In this document: positions 17,905 through 24,504 of the stretch, piece by piece
Position numbering within the stretch: the stretch's first letter is position 1
Layout of the letters: each line of letters starts with the position of its first letter
Source: Candidatus Omnitrophota bacterium
GTDB lineage: Bacteria > Omnitrophota > Gorgyraeia > S143-82
Assembly: GCA_015494585.1 (NCBI GenBank)
Contig: WGAY01000078.1
Coordinates: 1-55,126 of the forward strand
Length of the DNA: 55,126 nt
Direction of reading: 5' to 3'
The notes under the pieces: model-generated
The model's input: the letters and a program-made list of their open reading frames with translations, nothing else
Databases searched by the model: none
What the model was told of the DNA's origin: nothing
Program-made: the position numbers and the translations under genes

Positions 17905-18726
17905 ATGCCAATGGTTAATAATAGCAATATATCTGGAGTGCTTTCCAGTTTAATAGAAAGGATTCTCTCTTTTAAAGATGGACAACATCCTATTACTGCA
18001 GCCCAGTTAACGGAATTAGGTCCTAGTGACAGTGAACTGTCTATTGAATTATTTAGTTTCTTGTATGAGAAGGTGTTTGAATTATTGGGAAATGAGAAGG
18101 TCTTGCAGGGATTAGATGCTGAGAGCTTGTATTCTTTTTTGGAAAAGGGATCTGTATCGGAGTTTGTTTTAGATAAGACTGCACTGTCAAAGGGGTTTTG
18201 GTTTCTTCCCAGGACGGAGAGAAAAGAAGATTTATTGAGATTGCTTTATTCTCTTCTATCCAGGGATAGTTCAAACGATGGCGGCAAGGCAGGGCTTACA
18301 TCTAATCATCGACGGCTATTGCTTGGTTTTATGGAGATGGTGCTTGCGTTGAGGATGTATGCCACTAGCTTAGCTAAAGATGGAATCCTTTTTTCCCTTA
18401 TCCCATTTGTTCTGGATGGCAGACCATTTTTGGTTAGTATGAGGTTTTATGGTAAGAGGACGCGTTTTTACAGGGAGAAAAAGCAGCAAAGGTTTGTATG
18501 CGAATTTTCTACCAATGTCTTTGGGGTGGTAATGCTTGTGCTTGACAAGGATGAGGTGAGAGATTTTATTTGGATTGATTTATATGCCCAGAGGAATTTG
18601 GGTTTATTAAAGGAGGACAGAGAAGAAATAGATGCGCTTAGGAAGGATATAAATGCTGTGATACGCATGAGACCTTTGAACTTCAAAGATGATGGTGGTA
18701 CTATGATTTTAAATAGGAAGGCTTAA
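17905..18726 (+). CDS. FliK-like (flagellar hook-length control C-domain) protein
   Basis: The family call is tentative. Residues from about 150 to 260 form alternating strands and a helix resembling the FliK C-terminal domain: a beta segment ending in LIPFVLDGRPFLVSMRFY, then FSTNVFGVVMLVLDK and an acidic helical tail. No sequence signature is decisive. The best support is the neighbour six bases downstream, a stand-alone FlhB C-terminal homologue; FliK-like and FlhB-tail genes are often paired. No other flagellar gene lies in the window. The 83-base gap upstream contains only a weak CCTTAT/ATAAGG hairpin. Confidence 0.5.
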   Translation: MPMVNNSNISGVLSSLIERILSFKDGQHPITAAQLTELGPSDSELSIELFSFLYEKVFELLGNEKVLQGLDAESLYSFLEKGSVSEFVLDKTALSKGFWFLPRTERKEDLLRLLYSLLSRDSSNDGGKAGLTSNHRRLLLGFMEMVLALRMYATSLAKDGILFSLIPFVLDGRPFLVSMRFYGKRTRFYREKKQQRFVCEFSTNVFGVVMLVLDKDEVRDFIWIDLYAQRNLGLLKEDREEIDALRKDINAVIRMRPLNFKDDGGTMILNRKA

Positions 18727-18732
18727 TGGGAT

Positions 18733-19023
18733 ATGACAGAGAAAAGGCCGTCCATTAAACGAGCAGTTGCACTTGGGTATAGTAAATACGATGTTAATGC
18801 CCCAAAGGTCCTCGCGAAGGGACAAGGGCTTACGGCTGAAAAGATCCTTGAGATAGCAGAGGAATTTGGCGTTGCGGTCTATGAAGATGGGACACTACTT
18901 TCTATGTTTTATGCCTTAGATATTGGAGAGGAGATACCTGAAAGCCTATATATTGCCGCGGCAAAGGTCCTGGCATTTGTATATAGGCAGGATAAAAGTG
19001 CCAGTGAGAAAAAAGCCTTTTGA
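18733..19023 (+). CDS. Stand-alone FlhB cytoplasmic-tail homologue
   Basis: The 96-residue soluble protein aligns with the end of FlhB/YscU export-switch proteins. The matching features are AVALGYSKYD, NAPKVLAKGQG, the AEEFGVAVYED segment, and IPESLYIAAAKVLAFVYR. It lacks the membrane domain and the autocleaving NPTH motif, like the FlhB-homologue (FhlB) proteins of some flagellated bacteria. Those can substitute for the cleaved FlhB tail in export control. Here it is paired with the FliK-like gene, while the basal-body genes lie elsewhere or are absent. Confidence 0.85.
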   Translation: MTEKRPSIKRAVALGYSKYDVNAPKVLAKGQGLTAEKILEIAEEFGVAVYEDGTLLSMFYALDIGEEIPESLYIAAAKVLAFVYRQDKSASEKKAF

Positions 19024-19097
19024 GTTCCCTAAAGTCAACGGAATCTTTTTGTAGATATATCTTCTTACTATTTTTTATTGATGCTAGGATAGTATGA

Positions 19098-19103
19098 TAT
19101 AAT
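19098..19103 (+). promoter_or_regulatory. Candidate -10 box upstream of the mtnA operon
   Basis: TATAAT occurs at 19098-19103 in the 216-base gap before the exported-protein gene. No convincing -35 is 16-18 bases upstream. The rest of the gap is AT-rich, with an AAAGGA/TCCTTT pair near 19160-19190 that could fold. I see no known riboswitch consensus in it. Confidence 0.3.
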
Positions 19104-19239
19104 GAGTTTACTAAAACTTAAACCTACATTTCCTAAAAGGTAAAAGAATAAAGGAGGCAAAAGGATATAAGATTTGGTCCTTTCTGTCCTTTTATTTCGT
19201 CTCTGAGAAGGATTTGATTATTAAAAAAGGAGGGTTCTT

Positions 19240-19776
19240 ATGAAGGTTATCAAGTATGCAATGATTTTTTGCCTTTTATTTTCTTTGAATTCGGATCTCT
19301 TTGCCTGGAAGATGCCCAGTATAGGACTGAAAGCCAAAGACTCAAAGGAGTCCCAAGAACTTAATTCATCTATTACTGATGAAGAATATAAAGAGATAAT
19401 GTCTAAGATAAGATTGACCAGGGATGTAATAGATAGATTTTTGGAGGTATATCCACGCTATAAGTCTATTGTCGAGAAGTGTGCTCCGGATGAGGATGTC
19501 AATTCACCGGCTGCCGCCCAGAAGTGTGCAAAGAAGTTGCTGTCGCTTTTGAAGAAATATAATTTTTCTGTGGAGGAATTTGGCGGGGTGATTACTCGTC
19601 TGGCCTATGCATATGCCCAGGCTCAGATGTCGCAAGATAATCCTATAATGGGTGCGATGTCAGGGATGTTTAATAGCGGTTTGACTTCTGCTGGCCAGAA
19701 ACCAGTTGCCAAAGATGAGCTGCGACTTGTTAAGGAATATATGGATCGGCTTGAAAATATATTCGGGAGAGAGTGA
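19240..19776 (+). CDS. Exported helical protein of unknown function
   Basis: The 178-residue protein has a clear signal peptide (MKVIKYAMIFCLLFSLNSDL, then an FA|W-type cleavage region). A mostly helical, charged mature domain with two cysteines (in EKCAPDED and QKCAKK) follows. I do not recognise the family. AAGGAGGG lies just upstream of the ATG. Its stop overlaps the mtnA start by one base (TGATG), so it heads the mtnA operon, though an exported protein has no obvious role in that pathway. Confidence 0.7.
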   Translation: MKVIKYAMIFCLLFSLNSDLFAWKMPSIGLKAKDSKESQELNSSITDEEYKEIMSKIRLTRDVIDRFLEVYPRYKSIVEKCAPDEDVNSPAAAQKCAKKLLSLLKKYNFSVEEFGGVITRLAYAYAQAQMSQDNPIMGAMSGMFNSGLTSAGQKPVAKDELRLVKEYMDRLENIFGRE

Positions 19777-20858
19777 TGCAGGTTGATGGGAAATCCTACC
19801 ATACAATCTGGTCTGATGAAGAGAAAAAGGTGTTTATTATAGATCAGAGGTGGTTGCCGCATAGATTTGTTGTGGAGGAGATAGATTCCTGCACAAAAAT
19901 GGCCGAGGCTATCAGGGATATGCATCTAAGGGGTGCTATTGTTATTGGGGTTGCAGCTGCTTATGGGGTATATCTTGCAGCAAGGGATTCTAAAGGGGAC
20001 TTGGATAGGTTCAATCGGTTGTTAGATGCCCTGAGGGAGACTCGTCCCACGGCTGTAAATCTCATCTGGGGAATAGATATGGTCCTGGGGCGTATATCTG
20101 GTGTGCGTGATTGGGAGGCAGTTGTAGAGATAGCGTTCAATGCGGCGAGAGAGGTGGAAAGGGGGGAATTGCTGCGTTGTAAAATGATAGGTGAGCATGG
20201 CGTTGGTTTGATAGAGGAATTGTTTGAGAGGAAAGGCGATGTGGTCAATATCCTTACCCATTGCAATGCTGGATGGCTCGCCTGTGTGGATTACGGAACT
20301 GCGACCGCTCCTATATACGAAGCCCACAAGAGGGGTATACCTGTGCATGTGTGGGTGGATGAGACCCGGCCCCGGAATCAGGGTGCACGCCTTACTGCCT
20401 GGGAACTTCTCAATCAGGGAATACGGCATACAGTTATTGCCGATAATACCGGCGGCCACCTTATGCAGCATTCTATGGTGGATATAGTGATTGTGGGCGC
20501 GGACAGGGTTACCAGAAGAGGTGATGTGGCGAACAAGATAGGTACCTATCTGAAGGCTTTGGCGGCCAGGGATAACGGTGTCCCCTTCTATGTTGCGCTT
20601 CCGGGTTCTACTTTTGATCTGTCTTTATACGATGGTATAACAGAGATACCAATAGAACTTCGTTCGCCTGACGAGGTCCGCTATGCCCAGGGACTGCTTG
20701 GTGATCGCATTGAGAGAGTGCTTCTCTGTCCACAGGAGAGTCCGGCAGTAAATTATGGCTTCGATGTTACACCGTTCAACCTTATTAGCGGTTTTATCAC
20801 AGAGAAAGGCATTATTCCGGCTGTGGAGGATAGTATATTGGCTTTGTTTGGGGATTAA
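19776..20858 (+). CDS. mtnA: Methylthioribose-1-phosphate isomerase-type enzyme
   Basis: MtnA converts 5-methylthioribose-1-phosphate (or 5-deoxyribose-1-phosphate) to the corresponding ribulose phosphate. The 360-residue protein has catalytic Cys163 in THCNAGWLA and Asp243 in VGADRVTRRGDVANKIGTY, with the same 80-residue spacing as Bacillus subtilis Cys160/Asp240. One oddity is LRGAIVIGVAAAYG, where the family usually has RGAPAIG. ATG 19776 is chosen over GTG 19773. No MTA phosphorylase or kinase is nearby. A class II aldolase follows two genes later, as in DHAP-shunt-type pathways, so the real substrate may be a 5-deoxypentose. Confidence 0.9.
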   Translation: MQVDGKSYHTIWSDEEKKVFIIDQRWLPHRFVVEEIDSCTKMAEAIRDMHLRGAIVIGVAAAYGVYLAARDSKGDLDRFNRLLDALRETRPTAVNLIWGIDMVLGRISGVRDWEAVVEIAFNAAREVERGELLRCKMIGEHGVGLIEELFERKGDVVNILTHCNAGWLACVDYGTATAPIYEAHKRGIPVHVWVDETRPRNQGARLTAWELLNQGIRHTVIADNTGGHLMQHSMVDIVIVGADRVTRRGDVANKIGTYLKALAARDNGVPFYVALPGSTFDLSLYDGITEIPIELRSPDEVRYAQGLLGDRIERVLLCPQESPAVNYGFDVTPFNLISGFITEKGIIPAVEDSILALFGD

Positions 20859-20873
20859 AATCGGAGGTAGAAG

Positions 20874-22367
20874 ATGAGTCAGGCACAGGAATTCTTTAGC
20901 TCTATAAAGGCCTTTGCTGAGGAAGTGCACAATAATAGAATGATTGATAGGGATTCGATTTTCTACAAGATAGGTTTTGATGGAGATCAGCACCGTCTGG
21001 GCTGGGTAGTAGCACCTGAAGAGGATGCCCTTGGAGAATGGTTGGATAAGGCCGAATTTCTTCTCGAGAAACAGGTTGTGCTCTTTGTTGGTATGGGTGG
21101 ATCGATTAACACCATAAAGATGTTGAAACAGATCTTAAATATTGATAATGCCTATAGCTTCGATAATCCTGATAGGGAATTGATTATTAGGGAATTAGAA
21201 GAAATTAAGCAAAGGCACAATGTTATTCTCTCAGATATCTTTATTGTGGCGATAAGTAAATCTGCAACTACTTATGAGACCCATGAGATAGCGAAGATAT
21301 TAAAGTCTATATACGAAAAAGAGGGATTAGACATATACGAGAAAATGCTATGGATTATCGATATGCCCAATAAGGGGCAATTGGAATCGAGAGGTTGGGA
21401 TCTTTCCAAGATGACGCTTTTACCTATTCAGGTTGATGGAAGTACCGACATAGGTGGTAGGTTTACCTCTCCTCGCACTGCTTTATTTCTTCTACCGGCG
21501 CTTTTGTATCTTAGAGATAAGTCCTCGATTATCAAGATGATGAGGTGGCTTAGAGACTGGGAGATGAATAGCGAGTTTCAGAACAGAGTCTGGGAATTTG
21601 GATCACTGGTTATACCATCAGAGCTGGAGTCCAACCATCCGTTTGTCTGTATCGTCATGCCTGAAAGTCTTTCCTCTGCCTATGAACCCGTAAGGGTCTG
21701 GACGAATCAACTCTTCCAGGAATCCTTAGGTGGCAAGGTAAAGGGTTTTGATCCCAAGACGTATGTGGCCTTTGAGAGGGAGCTGTCAGAGCTTTATCCT
21801 TTTATTGAGAGATTCAATATGGCCCGCATAGAGACAGGAGTGCTGGATGAGTTGGCCTCTCCGTCTTCGGATATAGAGAGGTTGGCAATAATCAACCTAT
21901 CTCTTGAGTACGTTACTGCCATAATCGCCTATCGTTATTCCAGGAAAACAGGTGAGATATTGAATTTTGTTACCCAACCCAATGTACAGCTCTATAAGCA
22001 GAAGATGAAGTCAATAGATGAGGTTTCTTCTGGGCACAAGATTGGTCTGGATGAGATTATCCCTCTGGTAAGGGAAAATTTGAAAGATGGTATAAAGTTT
22101 GTTGAACTCGTCTACTATGGACCGGATAATAGTGTTTATGAAAATCTGAAGAACATTGGCAAGGGATTAAGGACGGATGTGCTGGAACTGGTCTTTAGGG
22201 GGCCAGACTGGAACCACCATGCCTTTCAGGCCGCACCAATGACCAGTCATACGCTGTTTGTCATCGTTGTCGACGAACGGGCGGATTTGAGTGTGAAGAA
22301 GGTTGCCCAGGCCACGGTGGATGTGCTTCGGGATTACGATGTGAGCCACCTGTATCTGTGGATATGA
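20874..22367 (+). CDS. Divergent phosphoglucose isomerase-like SIS protein
   Basis: The 497-residue protein has two SIS-type sugar-phosphate domains. Phosphoglucose-isomerase traits are FVGMGGSINTIKML, SKSATTYETHEI, DIGGRFTSPRTALFLLPALL (compare VGGRFS) and NQLFQESLGGKVKGF. The last matches the AESTGKxGKG segment and retains its Glu (Glu283). The usual catalytic C-terminal stretch is replaced by DWNHHAFQAAPMTSHTLF, so activity on glucose-6-phosphate is doubtful. It lies between mtnA (15-base gap, GGAGG start) and a class II aldolase (4-base overlap), implying a shared pathway. It could be the genome's ordinary PGI or a repurposed isomerase. Confidence 0.75.
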   Translation: MSQAQEFFSSIKAFAEEVHNNRMIDRDSIFYKIGFDGDQHRLGWVVAPEEDALGEWLDKAEFLLEKQVVLFVGMGGSINTIKMLKQILNIDNAYSFDNPDRELIIRELEEIKQRHNVILSDIFIVAISKSATTYETHEIAKILKSIYEKEGLDIYEKMLWIIDMPNKGQLESRGWDLSKMTLLPIQVDGSTDIGGRFTSPRTALFLLPALLYLRDKSSIIKMMRWLRDWEMNSEFQNRVWEFGSLVIPSELESNHPFVCIVMPESLSSAYEPVRVWTNQLFQESLGGKVKGFDPKTYVAFERELSELYPFIERFNMARIETGVLDELASPSSDIERLAIINLSLEYVTAIIAYRYSRKTGEILNFVTQPNVQLYKQKMKSIDEVSSGHKIGLDEIIPLVRENLKDGIKFVELVYYGPDNSVYENLKNIGKGLRTDVLELVFRGPDWNHHAFQAAPMTSHTLFVIVVDERADLSVKKVAQATVDVLRDYDVSHLYLWI

Positions 22368-22927
22368 AACGGAATGAGGGCTACATAAAATTTAACTGCG
22401 ATTGGAACAGGGGATCCATCCCCGAAATAGATGGCTTTGCTGCCCTGAATAGGATAAGGACGGCCCTGTGGGATATGGGCCTTATAGGTGTATATGAAGG
22501 CGGTATTGGTTATGGAAATATCAGTATGCGCGTTGATAAGGATGTCTTCCTCATAACTGGTTCGCGGACTGGGGCAAAGAGGCAGCTTGGAATCGATGAT
22601 TATTCTTTGGTAGTCGACTTTGATATTTCTAGGAATTATGTCCGCTGCAAAGGGCTAGTTCAGGCCTCTTCTGAGTCTATGACCCATGCGGCCCTCTACA
22701 GGGCAAACGATCTGGCAAAGTTAGTAATACACGTACACAGCTCCAGGATGTGGCAGTTTCTAAAAGAGAGATTACCAACGACGAGTGAGGATGCAGAGTT
22801 TGGCACTCCCCAGATTGCAATGGAGGTATTGCGTATAGCGCGCCAGCTGGAAAGGGAGTTTGGAATTATCGTATTGGGTGGCCATAAGGACGGGCTTTTA
22901 TTCTATAGTTCGCAGCTAGGCTGGTAA
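22364..22927 (+). CDS. Class II aldolase/adducin-family enzyme
   Basis: This small zinc aldolase or dehydratase belongs to the fuculose-aldolase/MtnB/Ald2 superfamily. In its 187 residues the metal ligands are conserved: His123 and His125 in HVHSS and His174 in GGHKDG. The catalytic acid is also conserved (Glu104 in SSESMTHAALYR). Start ATG 22364 overlaps the PGI-like stop by four bases; GTG 22358 is an alternative. Next to mtnA, the likely job is either dehydration (MtnB) or retro-aldol cleavage of a 5-substituted ribulose-1-phosphate to DHAP plus an aldehyde (Ald2). Sequence alone does not separate these. Confidence 0.85.
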   Translation: MKRNEGYIKFNCDWNRGSIPEIDGFAALNRIRTALWDMGLIGVYEGGIGYGNISMRVDKDVFLITGSRTGAKRQLGIDDYSLVVDFDISRNYVRCKGLVQASSESMTHAALYRANDLAKLVIHVHSSRMWQFLKERLPTTSEDAEFGTPQIAMEVLRIARQLEREFGIIVLGGHKDGLLFYSSQLGW

Positions 22928-22931
22928 GGAT

Positions 22932-23207
22932 ATGAAGTACCACATATTCTTTTCAGGACGGGTCCAGGGAGTTGGTTTTCGATATAGCTGTCAGGAGATA
23001 GCCAGGCGTTGGGGATTAAATGGATGGGTGAGAAACCGCAGAGATGGCCGAGTTGAACTTTTCATAGAGGGTAGTAGCACCGATATTTCTGGTTTTTTAT
23101 CAGACCTTGAACGCAGGTTTCTAGGCTACGTTTCGAATATGGAATATAAAGACGATGCAGAGGATATCCCATCTCAGATGTCTTTTCATATCTTACCGAC
23201 TGAATAG
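22932..23207 (+). CDS. Acylphosphatase
   Basis: The 91-residue protein has the full signature FFSGRVQGVGFRYSC, with phosphate-binding Arg17, and GWVRNRRDGRVELFIEG with catalytic Asn35. Acylphosphatases hydrolyse carboxyl-phosphate bonds, and their cellular role is poorly known. It closes the mtnA operon, four bases after the aldolase, which is an unusual place for this family. Whether it removes a reactive acyl-phosphate from that pathway is speculation. Confidence 0.93.
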   Translation: MKYHIFFSGRVQGVGFRYSCQEIARRWGLNGWVRNRRDGRVELFIEGSSTDISGFLSDLERRFLGYVSNMEYKDDAEDIPSQMSFHILPTE

Positions 23208-23255
23208 GATGAGTTCGATTTATTACTGATTGCATTCACTCCTGAATAAGATGTG

Positions 23256-23264
23256 TGTTATAAT
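23256..23264 (+). promoter_or_regulatory. Candidate extended -10 promoter
   Basis: TGTTATAAT is identical to the boxes at 170-178 and 42261-42269. TTCACT (23235-23240) is a possible weak -35, with 18 bases between. It lies just before the long repeat upstream of dapB. Confidence 0.4.
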
Positions 23265-23284
23265 TTGATAGAGGTTAAAATAAA

Positions 23285-23660
23285 CCCAAATTATGCAATA
23301 GGGATTTGTGATATAATGGAACTCGTTGTAGGGTAATAGGAAAGGCTAAAAATAAGAATTCACCATGTGGTTAAACTAAAAACTAAAAAGTCAAAACTAA
23401 AAACCACAACTCAAAAGTAAAAGCTGATTTTAATTTACACAGGGGAGGTAGATTTACAGGGAGTAAGGTGTTGCACAGGAACTGGAGGCTTGGCCGACGA
23501 TAAAGGGGTAAGGGAAAAAGGGATAAAATAAAAAGATTTAAGGTTTAAGCTGTGGATTTGACTTTTGAGATTTGACTTTTGAGTTATATTTGAATGAGGA
23601 AGTAAATGTTTGATTAACAAATCGATGGAAGATAAAGAATTCTAATGTATAATCCGGGAT
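23285..23660 (+). repeat. Composite dispersed intergenic repeat upstream of dapB
   Basis: The 481-base gap between the acylphosphatase gene and dapB holds no gene, only this repeat. Module A, CCCAAATTATGCAATAGGG, is at 23285-23303. Module C, starting GAAAGGCTAAAAATA and including CATGTGGTTAAACT, is at 23340-23385. An AAAACTAAAA/TTTGACTTTTGAG imperfect inverted repeat follows (left 23389-23418, right 23550-23585). It ends with GATTAACAAATCGATGGA and TATAATCCGGG (23648-23658). All modules recur in the same order at 47256-47582. The final box is a good -10, 35 bases before the dapB ATG. No lysine riboswitch pattern was seen. Confidence 0.75.
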
Positions 23661-23688
23661 AAATATTCTAGAGTAATAGGAGGAAGGT

Positions 23689-24489
23689 ATGGTAAAGGTT
23701 GGTATCCTTGGGGCATGTGGTCGAATGGGTAGGGCCATTAATGATATCTGTTCTCAGGACGAGAGTGTTGAGGTTGTGGCGCTTTGGGAACGTCCAGCCA
23801 GTGAATTTATCGGAAAATCTGGACAGGAGGTTGGGCTAGGCTGTGATGTAAAGATAGAATCATTTCCGTATGGTCTTCCAGAGGTTGATGTGGTAATAGA
23901 TTTTACTATGCCCGAGGTTACTATGTCCGTACTGCCAGAGGTGGTCAGACGCGGCAAGGATATGGTCATTGGAACTACTGGATTTTCCGATGAGGAGAGA
24001 AAAAAAATAGAGTCGGCAGCTGATTCGATAGGGATAGTCTTTTCACCTAATATGTCCCTTGGTGTAAATCTACTGTTTGTCCTCGTGCAGCTTGCAGTAA
24101 GCGCGTTACCTGATAATTACGAAATAGAAATAGTAGAGGCCCACCATCATTTTAAGAAAGATGCCCCATCGGGTACAGCTATGAAGCTTTGGGAGATTAT
24201 CAAGCATGTCCGTTCTCTATCTGATAACGATCTGGTCTATGGACGACGGGGGCTGACAGGTCCGCGCAGGCAGGATGAGGTGGGCATACATGCATTAAGG
24301 TGTGCTGATATAGTTGGGGAGCATACAGTAATGTTTGGAATAGAAGGAGAGAGGATAGAGTTATCTCATAAGGCCTCCTCTCGATTTGCCTTTGCCAGGG
24401 GAGCTGTGATGGCAGCGAAGTTCATAACAGAAGAAGCCAAAGGCCTCTACGATATGTTGGATGTTATGGGATTAAAGTCTCTCCTTTAG
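23689..24489 (+). CDS. dapB: 4-hydroxy-tetrahydrodipicolinate reductase
   Basis: DapB performs the second step from aspartate semialdehyde to diaminopimelate and lysine, and so supports peptidoglycan synthesis. The 266-residue protein begins VKVGILGACGRMGRAI (GxxGxxG nucleotide fold). It has VIDFTMPE, GTTGFSDEE, SPNMSLGVNLLF and the catalytic EAHHHFKKDAPSGTA. The start is preceded by AGGAGG. Transcription probably begins in the repeat just upstream. Sixteen bases separate it from priA. Confidence 0.96.
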   Translation: MVKVGILGACGRMGRAINDICSQDESVEVVALWERPASEFIGKSGQEVGLGCDVKIESFPYGLPEVDVVIDFTMPEVTMSVLPEVVRRGKDMVIGTTGFSDEERKKIESAADSIGIVFSPNMSLGVNLLFVLVQLAVSALPDNYEIEIVEAHHHFKKDAPSGTAMKLWEIIKHVRSLSDNDLVYGRRGLTGPRRQDEVGIHALRCADIVGEHTVMFGIEGERIELSHKASSRFAFARGAVMAAKFITEEAKGLYDMLDVMGLKSLL

Positions 24490-24504
24490 GACTGTGCTGT
24501 AGTA

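Noticed and set aside
23208-23688. Possible lysine riboswitch or other leader before dapB
   Set aside because: No riboswitch consensus could be recognised; the gap is explained by repeat modules shared with 47256-47582, which precedes an unrelated gene.
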